Shown: piece after piece, positions 1 to 5,796 of the stretch
Layout of the letters: each line of letters opens with the position of its first letter
Numbering within the stretch: position 1 is the stretch's first letter
DNA from: Candidatus Moraniibacteriota bacterium
Lineage (GTDB): Bacteria > Patescibacteriota > Minisyncoccia > Moranbacterales > UBA1568
Assembly (NCBI GenBank): GCA_023261685.1
Contig: JAHFOM010000025.1
Span: forward strand, 1 to 13,203
Direction: 5' to 3'
DNA: 13,203 nucleotides
Program-made: the position numbers and the translations under genes
The notes under the pieces: generated by a model
Seen by the model: only the letters and a program-made list of their open reading frames with translations
Databases searched by the model: none
What the model was told of the DNA's origin: nothing

Positions 1-2146
1 CAGGATTGCTAAACACCAGGCTGTCATCGGCCGCAGTGAGCGAGATAGTAGCATTTGAGCCGTCGACATCGGCACCATAGGTCGCCTGGAGATCGGATGA
101 TCCCCCTCCGGAAATCGTACACTCGGTCTGCGTCACGTTATCCGCGCACGTTACCCCGGCTCCGAGAAAGGCGAGCGTGGTTCGCGCGGTGAGACTGACC
201 GTTTCATCTTTGATAAGATTGTAGCCGCTGCCACCCGAGAGCGTGGTCCACGCCGATCCATTGTAGGTGATGAGTTGATTGCCCGCCGCATCCCAGGCGA
301 GATAGCCTTCGCCGGAGGTCGGATTGGACGGAGTAGCGGACGCGGCGTTCGGAAGTTTGAGACCTTGATTCGCAGTCGTGCTGTGCGTGATCAGCCCGAG
401 GTCCACATATCCCAAAGCCGCCGCGGAAATTGACTGGCTCGCAGCAAGACTGATGCCACTATTCGCCGTAATAATCCCATTGGCCGTCAAGCCGCTCGTG
501 GCCGTGATGAGACCGGAGATGGTAGGCGTAGCGGTCCAAGCTGTACCGGTCACCGTCAAATTTCCTCCCAAGGATGTGAGATTGGTTCCTGAGACCGTGA
601 AAGTATTGTCAAGGGTGGTGGCACCGTGCAGGGTCAAGGCTCCTGGAGTGGTGACGGATCCGATGGTATTGATGGAAGAAGCGCCGGAACCAAAGGTGTT
701 GGTGAGCGAGGCGCCGGTGCCGATAGTGGAAGCGCCGGAAGAAGTGAGAGTAGTGAAGGCGCCGGAACCAGCCGAGGTGGAACCGATCGATCCAGGCGAA
801 GCAAATGTCGCCCCGTTCAAGGAAGAGGCGTTGAGGTTGGCGACATTCGTAGTGGAAGCGATAACCAGCGGAGCGGTACCAGTAGAGACAGTGGAAGTGA
901 TCTGCCCTGAGGCAGTCACAGTGGTCGTGCCGACACCCGTCGCCCCGGTGATGGCTCCGGCTCCGGAGATGTCAATAGAAGCAGTATCAAGAAACGTATC
1001 ATACCCCGTTCCGATGACAATACCTGAGGTGATGGAGTTGGTGCTGGTGGTATTCGGGAGGTTGATGGCCGTCCAGACATCGGCATCGGTGGACTCCGTC
1101 CATGCCAGATCGATACCCGTCACATTGTCCGCTCCGGTATCAGCGGTGGAAGTAAGAGCCAATTGCAGTCCGTCGATGGCATTGACGGAGGAAGCGGTGA
1201 TGTTGGTGACATCACCGGCGCTAGCTCCGGTCTTGGTGATGTTCAAGGTATCAGCCGCATCCAGCGTAAAGTTGGCATCGCCAGCTGTCACGATGAGATC
1301 ACCATCGGTTAAGGTGAGGTCACCAGCCGCAATAGTGAGAGCGGCTTGACCATCGGTGGTACCGGTGAGAGAGACAAAAGTACCGGAGTCGACATTGAAG
1401 ACAATATCCCCAGATCCATTGGCAGTGATCGTCAGATCTTCGTTGGTACCGGTCGTAATGTCGGTGGCAGCACCGGTAAATGTCAGTCCGGTGGAGCCGA
1501 TGATTTTGTTGGTCAGTGTCTGCCCCGTCGTCAGATCAGCCAAAGTGATTGTCCCAGACGGAAGCGTCGCGTTGGTCGTGCCGGTTGCGGTGAGTGTCGT
1601 CGCAAACGCTCCGGAAGTTGTGAACGCATCGGCGAACGAGATCGTCTTGCCGTTGGGGATAGTGAGCGTGCCGGTCGTATCGGTCACGGTCAGCCCGCCG
1701 ACCTTGGCGGCATTGAGCGCGTACGGAGCGGCAGTGAAGCGCACGAGTGGCGTCATCTGACCATTGGCATTGAAGTTGATGCCGAGATAGATGTTGTCAG
1801 TATTGAAATCCACTGCTCCCGGCAATGTCGTCGTGTCGCCGAGGTTTGTTTGAAAGATGCCGTCCGTCACCGTAATGCTCTTCGATTCGCGCCAGATAGC
1901 ATCATTGTCCGCACCGCTGGTACAGGCGGTGGCTGGGCTGGCGGTCGTGTAGATACAAAACAGGAACGTGTAGCTGGCAGTCGAGACGTTGGTACCGTCG
2001 GTATTCACCACCTTGCCTTGGAAGTTGATCTGTTCGTTGATGCCGGTCGCCGCTTGTACTGTGCCTGTTACACAAAAAAGCAGGAACAGCCCGGTTATAG
2101 CCGCGCTCGTATTTCTGAATAATTTTTTTGTGTTTGTATGTTTCAC
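1..2146 (-). CDS. Large secreted beta-repeat fibre protein (C-terminus outside window)
   Basis: One minus-strand frame stays open from a GTG at 2146 to the left edge, giving 715 complete codons and no stop, so the C-terminus is missing. The first 32 residues form a signal peptide: Lys/Arg-rich start, hydrophobic core AITGLFLLFCV, and cleavage near VQA. Residues about 35-150 form a compact beta domain opening with INEQINFQGKVVNTDG and closing with MTPLVRF and PYALNAAK. This module is familiar at the N-terminus of bacterial tail-fibre-like surface proteins. From about 150 to 600 the chain is low-complexity Gly/Ala/Ser/Thr strand repeats (GSGASSINTIGSVTTPG and similar). Around 600-640 comes a stalk-like motif (GEGYLAWDAAGNQLITYNG). 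Family knowledge suggests a shaft-forming surface fibre; an S74-type C-terminal chaperone may lie beyond the edge, but that is inference. The gene starts 17 nt after the HTH gene and is probably co-transcribed with it. GTG is chosen because it directly precedes the signal peptide; the Shine-Dalgarno site is weak. Confidence 0.85.
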   Translation of the reverse strand, partial: MKHTNTKKLFRNTSAAITGLFLLFCVTGTVQAATGINEQINFQGKVVNTDGTNVSTASYTFLFCIYTTASPATACTSGADNDAIWRESKSITVTDGIFQTNLGDTTTLPGAVDFNTDNIYLGINFNANGQMTPLVRFTAAPYALNAAKVGGLTVTDTTGTLTIPNGKTISFADAFTTSGAFATTLTATGTTNATLPSGTITLADLTTGQTLTNKIIGSTGLTFTGAATDITTGTNEDLTITANGSGDIVFNVDSGTFVSLTGTTDGQAALTIAAGDLTLTDGDLIVTAGDANFTLDAADTLNITKTGASAGDVTNITASSVNAIDGLQLALTSTADTGADNVTGIDLAWTESTDADVWTAINLPNTTSTNSITSGIVIGTGYDTFLDTASIDISGAGAITGATGVGTTTVTASGQITSTVSTGTAPLVIASTTNVANLNASSLNGATFASPGSIGSTSAGSGAFTTLTSSGASTIGTGASLTNTFGSGASSINTIGSVTTPGALTLHGATTLDNTFTVSGTNLTSLGGNLTVTGTAWTATPTISGLITATSGLTANGIITANSGISLAASQSISAAALGYVDLGLITHSTTANQGLKLPNAASATPSNPTSGEGYLAWDAAGNQLITYNGSAWTTLSGGSGYNLIKDETVSLTARTTLAFLGAGVTCADNVTQTECTISGGGSSDLQATYGADVDGSNATISLTAADDSLVFSNP

Positions 2147-2163
2147 GCTCTTTTTTTTGATTT

Positions 2164-2613
2164 CTATTGTGATACTTTGCTACCGGATTCAGGCGGACTT
2201 TTGGCTTTCGGTATTTCCAGCACGGAAGAATCAAACCCTGCCAGAGCGTCAGTCTGGGCTCGGCTCACAGCCCTGTTCTCCGCCTCCAATACAGAAATTT
2301 TGTTTGACATCTGGCTGAAAATGACCACGACGACGATAAGAACAAAGAAAACAGCGATAGCCATCACCCAATACTTCTTCTGTATACCGCCTCTTTTTTC
2401 CCCAAGCAACTGGGTGGCTTTTTTCCGAGAGATAATCACCTCATCCGGTTTCTTATCCGCCAAATACTCCATAAGCCACGGGATAGTCGTGAACCACTTA
2501 TTCTCTTTTTTCACCGCTTTCAAAAGCTGTCTGCGAGAAAGCAGGCTCAAGTATTCCTGGCTGTACGAGCAGACTTTTGAGGCCTCCCACATAGTGAGAT
2601 ATTCGGTTTTCAT
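2164..2613 (-). CDS. Membrane-anchored helix-turn-helix protein
   Basis: 149 aa. Residues about 5-53 (EYLTMWEASKVCSYSQEYLS, then LLSRRQLLKAVKK and WLMEYL) match the pattern of an excisionase/MerR-like winged helix-turn-helix: a helix entering on xYLTxxEA, a turn, a recognition helix with SRR, and a basic wing. Residues 82-101 are a strong transmembrane helix (MAIAVFFVLIVVVVIFSQ), followed by a short coiled-coil-like segment and a polar tail. The order suggests a cytoplasmic DNA-binding head and an outside tail. Its target is unknown; the adjacent fibre gene is an obvious guess. The ATG at 2613 is used because it starts exactly at the HTH domain. The frame is open upstream to a TTG at 2718, but those codons lie in the structured leader and look non-coding. 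An alternative ATG lies three codons upstream at 2622. No Shine-Dalgarno site is visible. Confidence 0.78.
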   Translation of the reverse strand: MKTEYLTMWEASKVCSYSQEYLSLLSRRQLLKAVKKENKWFTTIPWLMEYLADKKPDEVIISRKKATQLLGEKRGGIQKKYWVMAIAVFFVLIVVVVIFSQMSNKISVLEAENRAVSRAQTDALAGFDSSVLEIPKAKSPPESGSKVSQ

Positions 2614-2649
2614 AGTATGCATATATTTTGAGTGAAAGAAATACCCGTG

Positions 2650-2698
2650 GCGGCACACCGGAGGCTGGGCCGTCCACTCACCAGAAGCAGTATGCCGC
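2650..2698 (-). other. Leader RNA stem-loop before the HTH gene
   Basis: In the minus-strand transcript, GCGGCAUAC (2698-2690) can pair with GUGUGCCGC (2658-2650) to give a 9-bp stem with one G-U pair and a 31-nt loop. It lies between a strong purine-rich Shine-Dalgarno-like stretch (AGGAGAAAGGAG, 2709-2698) and the HTH start at 2613. The Shine-Dalgarno-like sequence has no ATG at normal spacing. Function is not known; the position suits a translational control element. Confidence 0.45.
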
Positions 2699-2710
2699 TC
2701 CTTTCTCCTG

Positions 2711-2747
2711 AAAAACAAAGAAACCGGGCATTCACCCGGTTTCTTTG
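2711..2747 (-). terminator. Intrinsic terminator or attenuator in the HTH-gene leader
   Basis: A perfect 13-bp inverted repeat (2716-2728 and 2735-2747, arms CAAAGAAACCGGG / CCCGGTTTCTTTG) encloses a 6-nt loop. On the minus strand it is followed at once by TTTTT (2715-2711). This is a classic rho-independent terminator for leftward transcription. It lies downstream of the 2784-2812 promoter and about 100 nt upstream of the HTH gene, so it would stop most transcripts from that promoter after about 65 nt unless read through. Confidence 0.8.
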
Positions 2748-2749
2748 CC

Positions 2750-2769
2750 GTATCGGATATATCCGATAC
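2750..2769. repeat. 20-bp perfect palindrome in the leader
   Basis: Positions 2750-2759 and 2760-2769 are exact reverse complements (GTATCGGATA/TATCCGATAC). It lies just downstream of the expected transcription start (about 2777) of the leftward promoter and just before the terminator hairpin. It could be a symmetric operator for a dimeric regulator, or a 5' RNA hairpin. Confidence 0.7.
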
Positions 2770-2783
2770 TCTATTACTTACCC

Positions 2784-2812
2784 ATTATAGCAAGAAAATA
2801 GAGGAAAGTCAA
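2784..2812 (-). promoter_or_regulatory. Strong sigma70-type promoter for the HTH/fibre unit
   Basis: On the minus strand, TTGACT (2812-2807) and TATAAT (2789-2784) are separated by exactly 17 nt, close to the consensus. The expected start is near 2777, firing leftward into the palindrome, terminator and HTH gene. The TTGA of the -35 box is also the TCAA target duplication (2809-2812) at the left end of the GIY-YIG element, so the element ends within the promoter edge without destroying it. Confidence 0.82.
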
Positions 2813-2828
2813 CCCCGCACTAATTTTC
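2813..2828. repeat. Left terminal inverted repeat of GIY-YIG element
   Basis: 16 bp, CCCCGCACTAATTTTC, the exact reverse complement of 3092-3107. It contains the TAG stop codon of the nuclease gene (2822-2820). It is preceded by TCAA at 2809-2812. Confidence 0.85.
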
Positions 2829-3074
2829 GTTCAAAGAATACTTTAGTCGGCGTTTGAGATGGGAAAGCGATTGGCCATATTGCTTCAATTGTTTCTCTCG
2901 AAGAAAAGCATCTTTTGAAGAAAAATAAGCTTCATAATACAACACTCTCCATTGATGCCCTTGGGTAGAAAATGACTTATCCGTATTATGTTCCACAAGT
3001 CTCTTTTTCAAGTCACTTGTACAGCCATAATAGAATTCATCACATTCATTTTTAAGAAGGTACACGTAGTACAT
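2820..3074 (-). CDS. Single-domain GIY-YIG nuclease
   Basis: 84 aa, about the usual length of the small stand-alone GIY-YIG (UPF0213/YhbQ-like) family. The GIY part is YVYLL (residues 3-7) and the YIG part is YYGCT (15-19). They are followed by LKKRLVEHN, with the conserved Arg and His, then YYEAY, and LREKQLKQYG, which carries the likely metal-binding Glu. Such nucleases make single- or double-strand cuts; the target is unknown. The gene is the only one inside a 295-bp unit with inverted ends. This, together with its stop codon falling in one repeat, marks it as the cargo or mover of a selfish element rather than part of the surrounding envelope operon. ATG start at 3074; no clear Shine-Dalgarno site. 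Confidence 0.9.
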   Translation of the reverse strand: MYYVYLLKNECDEFYYGCTSDLKKRLVEHNTDKSFSTQGHQWRVLYYEAYFSSKDAFLREKQLKQYGQSLSHLKRRLKYSLNEN

Positions 3075-3091
3075 AAATGCTTTAACTAAAG

Positions 3092-3107
3092 GAAAATTAG
3101 TGCGGGG
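3092..3107. repeat. Right terminal inverted repeat of GIY-YIG element
   Basis: 16 bp, GAAAATTAGTGCGGGG, pairing perfectly with 2813-2828. It is followed by TCAA at 3108-3111, matching the 4 bp outside the left repeat. It lies 18 bp upstream of the nuclease start codon. Confidence 0.85.
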
Positions 3108-3136
3108 TCAATGCAAGCAGGAGTGGGGCACTGTTG

Positions 3137-3766
3137 CTACTGTATTTTCCATTCTAGATTCCTCAGAATATTCTCCAAATCTTCTCGCAAGGTGTCAATG
3201 CGCAACGGAGAGGTGGTGGAGATGCTCAAAATGAAGTTTTTTTTCTGAAAAAATGCCGTTTGTTCAAATACTTGGGAATTTTTCGTAAAAAGAACGCCGT
3301 CAAGATCCTCCCACCCTATGGATGTACGGGCGTATGTCTTGGGATGAAGGAGGCGCATCTGAAATGATGGCGAAACTTCGAAGTTGCTTTCTTCACGCTG
3401 CTCTACGATTATCGCGATCTTCCTGCCCTCAAAATCTGCCGCGGAAAGAAAAATACTTTCCTTGACCGGTCCGTTGACAGGGGTCTCACGTGCTTTCTCC
3501 GCATATATGCCCGGATATGAAAATGTCAGATATTTCCCTTCATACTGTTTTGGCTTTTTGCTGCTGTCCCTATCCTCTGCCGGCGCTTCTTTCGCCACCC
3601 GCACCTCCCCGATCGCCGGTTTCTGCAGGAAAAGCCAAGTGCTATACGCACCGCTAAAGAGAAAAAACAGTATCAAAAAGAGAAAAATCAAAAAACGATA
3701 ACGTTTATAGAAAGGCGTGGAGTCTTTTGGCAAAGATGTTTGTTTTCGTAGCCACATAAAATACAC
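3137..3766 (-). CDS. Single-pass membrane protein of unknown function
   Basis: 209 aa. A short basic cytoplasmic start (residues 1-23) leads to a long hydrophobic helix at about 24-48 (FLIFLFLILFFLFSGAYSTW). Next is a charged linker (AKEAPAEDRDSSKKPKQ) and an extracellular domain of about 135 residues beginning YLTFSYPGIY and ending in LREDLENILRNLEWKIQ. The FSYPGIY start resembles the opening of PsbP-like or small lipoprotein-type beta domains, but I do not recognise the family. It begins 6 nt after the stop of the DUF916-like gene at 3773 and so closes that operon. The GTG at 3766 is taken as start because of a nearby GAG; the ATG at 3757 is equally possible and removes only three residues. 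Confidence 0.72.
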   Translation of the reverse strand: MYFMWLRKQTSLPKDSTPFYKRYRFLIFLFLILFFLFSGAYSTWLFLQKPAIGEVRVAKEAPAEDRDSSKKPKQYEGKYLTFSYPGIYAEKARETPVNGPVKESIFLSAADFEGRKIAIIVEQREESNFEVSPSFQMRLLHPKTYARTSIGWEDLDGVLFTKNSQVFEQTAFFQKKNFILSISTTSPLRIDTLREDLENILRNLEWKIQ

Positions 3767-3772
3767 GTTTTC

Positions 3773-4711
3773 TCACAAAGCCTTTTTTTCACCCATATGT
3801 TTATGGCCTCCTCGTATCACATACCCCCAACATACTGCTCCCAATGCGAGTAAGAGGATAATAATAGTCGGTGGAATAAAGTTAAATTGTAAAGATGTGG
3901 TCGTGAAATCATCTTTGCCATCATAACGATAAGCTATTTCCATCGTATAGCGTCCTGGAATAAAACTCGTCGCAAGCCTGACGAAGTGTACCGGATAAAC
4001 ACGGAACGTTTCCGGCAGGATGAGTGCAGATTCCTGGTTGATGATGCCTTTGGCGACTACACGCCCGAAAGGATCCGTCACACTAACAATGCCCCGCGGC
4101 ACCAGATGCACATTACCGCCATTCTGGAAACGCATACGAAGAACGTCTCTGAACTGCACATAATTGCTCTCGTACTCTTGTCCGCTCAACTTGAGGTCAT
4201 ATATCTCGCCGCCGACTTTTTTCACGAAGACGAGCGTCGTGAACAGCTGATTCACTGATACGTTGTTTGCCACATCATCCGTGTCAGTCCCATTGTCTGT
4301 CTGAAACGTGAGCGCGCCATAATGCCCGCCGGGACTAAGCGTTTCGCGATTCTCGATCGTCACACGAACCTTCCCGATTTCACCCGGATCGAGCGTCAGC
4401 ACGTCTTTTTCCAGATGCATCCACGAAGCCAGAGCGTACTTTTTCTCCAGGTCGCTCGAAGCACCAAGGAGGGCCACCCCGCCCGACTCATCGAGGCTCC
4501 CGAAATCAAGAACAGACAGACGCAGGCTCACGGAAACATCGGTATCATTGGCAACCGATACGACGAAGTTCTGCTCCTGATATTGTTGATCAAGAATAAT
4601 TTCCTGAAATGCCGGGCTCACTGTCAGGCCGTGTTGTTCACCTGCAGCATAAAGACGCCCTTGAGGGGATAACATGCCGACAACAAAAAGAATCGACAGA
4701 AAAAGTTTCAT
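3773..4711 (-). CDS. DUF916-like surface protein with C-terminal TM anchor (third copy)
   Basis: 312 aa. Signal peptide at about 1-23 (LFLSILFVVGML, cleavage near YAA). The first beta domain opens with GLTVSPAFQEIILDQ and carries a hydrophilic VANDTDVSVSLRL strand. The second domain contains QNGGNVHLVPRG, which matches KNSGNVHIAPRG in the two upstream proteins. A single TM helix at about 279-299 (IIILLLALGAVCWGYV) is followed by a basic tail. The layout matches the DUF916/DUF3324 WxL-interacting proteins of Firmicutes: secreted, two Ig-like domains, C-terminal anchor. Sequence identity to the 4722 and 5797 genes looks low outside the shared motif, so it is an old paralog. The start is ATG at 4711; an adjacent GTG at 4714 is possible. 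Only 10 nt separate it from the upstream stop, so translation is probably coupled. Confidence 0.8.
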   Translation of the reverse strand: MKLFLSILFVVGMLSPQGRLYAAGEQHGLTVSPAFQEIILDQQYQEQNFVVSVANDTDVSVSLRLSVLDFGSLDESGGVALLGASSDLEKKYALASWMHLEKDVLTLDPGEIGKVRVTIENRETLSPGGHYGALTFQTDNGTDTDDVANNVSVNQLFTTLVFVKKVGGEIYDLKLSGQEYESNYVQFRDVLRMRFQNGGNVHLVPRGIVSVTDPFGRVVAKGIINQESALILPETFRVYPVHFVRLATSFIPGRYTMEIAYRYDGKDDFTTTSLQFNFIPPTIIILLLALGAVCWGYVIRGGHKHMGEKKAL

Positions 4712-4721
4712 CACGTTGCAA

Positions 4722-5792
4722 TCATTTCTTAGTCTGTGGTTTTCGGAATATCTTGTTCCAGATATTGCGTAGCGTGGAACGGATACCGATAAAGAAGAAT
4801 ATGCCGACGACCAGAAGCGCGATAAGCATCCGCCAAGGCACCACCCAGAAACTCACCTCTCCCTCGATCGGCACATCCCGCGTCCCGTCGTCGTAGATGA
4901 GGAGGAGCTTGGCTGTGTACTTGCCGAACCTGAGTTTGGAAGCGTCATTCCAGTCCCATTTGAGCTCGTACTGCGGATTCCCTTGTTCATCAAGGGTGGT
5001 TTTCCCGTCTTGAATTTTCTCTGTATACACCGGAAAGCCGTCTGTCCAGGAAGCATCGAAGTTGCGATTGGAATTGGGCAGGATATTGCCTTTCTCACTG
5101 TTCACTTCGAGGATGGCGATGTCGTGAGTTTTCCCCTGATCGATGAAGATGTTGCCACGGGGTGCGATATGGACGTTGCCGGAATTCTTGAGCCTGATGC
5201 TGAATGTCGCGGGGAGGAATTCGTAGAATTTCTTGCTGACAGAGAACTCAACTACTTCCACCTCACGTTTGGCATCAGGCACCCGTGCTTCAAGAAGGAC
5301 GAGAACAGCGGTGCCTCCGACGACGGCTGTCTGGCTGGACTGCAGCTGTTTCACATCTTGGGATCTGGAGAAGACGAAAGCGTAGTAGTAGCCGAAGGAG
5401 GCGGTCGGCGGGACAGCAAAAGTGGCGGTGATCGTTTTCCACTCATCGGGAGCGAGTGTGAATGTCGGTTCTGAGAATGTTACCCAGTTGAGGAAGTCAT
5501 CGGTGGGTTCTGGTTCCAGCAATTGAGGCTTGCCTGACTCTTCGTAGGCTTGAAACTTCATCAGGTCGATCTTCAAAGTTTCTGGCTGGGTTCCACCGTT
5601 CTTCACTTTGAGTTCCGTGGTGATGGTGGTACCCGGCTTAGTGACGAGGTTGATGGGAAGGGGGGAAGTGACGAGGCGGAGGCCCTGGTCCGGAGCTTGG
5701 GCGGAAGCAAGAGAGACAGTCAACAGATAGCAAGAAACAATCAACAAGCTGAAAATAGCAGAGGAAAAGTTTTGGATTCGGAAAAAATTCAT
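4722..5792 (-). CDS. DUF916-like surface protein with C-terminal TM anchor (copy with shared ectodomain)
   Basis: 356 aa. Signal peptide 1-31 (IFSLLIVSCYLLTVSLASA). Mature part starts QAPDQGLRLVTSPLPINL, typical of a DUF916-like WxL-interacting N-domain (pG.t...l.vkN pattern). A second beta domain at about 180-315 includes RLKNSGNVHIAPRG. A TM helix at about 323-341 (LIALLVVGIFFFIGI) is followed by a basic cytoplasmic tail. Codons 30-322 (Ser to Met) match codons 39-331 of the next gene upstream in every stretch compared, while the signal peptide and anchor are unrelated. The start lies 4 nt after the stop of that gene, so the two are co-transcribed and probably coupled. Likely an envelope anchor or interaction protein outside the membrane; no partner is proven. 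Confidence 0.83.
   Translation of the reverse strand: MNFFRIQNFSSAIFSLLIVSCYLLTVSLASAQAPDQGLRLVTSPLPINLVTKPGTTITTELKVKNGGTQPETLKIDLMKFQAYEESGKPQLLEPEPTDDFLNWVTFSEPTFTLAPDEWKTITATFAVPPTASFGYYYAFVFSRSQDVKQLQSSQTAVVGGTAVLVLLEARVPDAKREVEVVEFSVSKKFYEFLPATFSIRLKNSGNVHIAPRGNIFIDQGKTHDIAILEVNSEKGNILPNSNRNFDASWTDGFPVYTEKIQDGKTTLDEQGNPQYELKWDWNDASKLRFGKYTAKLLLIYDDGTRDVPIEGEVSFWVVPWRMLIALLVVGIFFFIGIRSTLRNIWNKIFRKPQTKK
4827..5705. repeat. 879-bp direct repeat, copy 1 (ectodomain segment)
   Basis: This segment matches 5893-6771 at a constant offset of 1066 bp with no difference found in the lines compared. The encoded protein and two unrelated overlapping reading frames are also identical between copies, so synonymous positions match too. 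Edges are sharp: homology ends at 4826/5892 and 5706/6772. The repeat covers exactly 293 codons. Confidence 0.93.
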
Positions 5793-5796
5793 ACGG

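Larger units (their letters stand above)
2813..3107 (-). mobile_element. 295-bp GIY-YIG element with terminal inverted repeats
   Basis: The element is bounded by 16-bp perfect inverted repeats (2813-2828 and 3092-3107; the right copy reads GAAAATTAGTGCGGGG). Directly outside both lies the same 4 bp, TCAA (2809-2812 and 3108-3111), as expected of a target-site duplication. The only gene inside is the 84-aa GIY-YIG nuclease, whose stop codon lies in the left repeat. It sits in the gap between the 3137-3766 gene and the HTH promoter. The structure is seen directly; mobility is inferred. The whole unit could instead move by nuclease-driven homing. Confidence 0.75.

Noticed and set aside
378..2122. 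Long plus-strand open frames opposite the fibre gene
   Set aside because: They are the complement of Ala/Gly/Thr/Val codons, which rarely give stops. They lack signal, domain or start evidence, while the minus frame gives a coherent secreted protein.
2650..2709. Small SRP RNA or known riboswitch upstream of the HTH gene
   Set aside because: The GGAAG-type SRP core and familiar riboswitch aptamer motifs are absent; only a generic stem is supported.
2614..2718. N-terminal extension of the HTH protein from a TTG at 2718
   Set aside because: The extension would begin inside the terminator arm and has no domain character; the HTH domain starts exactly at the ATG at 2613.
2716..2769. CRISPR-like or tRNA-like repeat structure in the leader
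   Set aside because: There is only one palindrome and one hairpin, with no repeated spacer units and no cloverleaf; promoter plus terminator explains it better.
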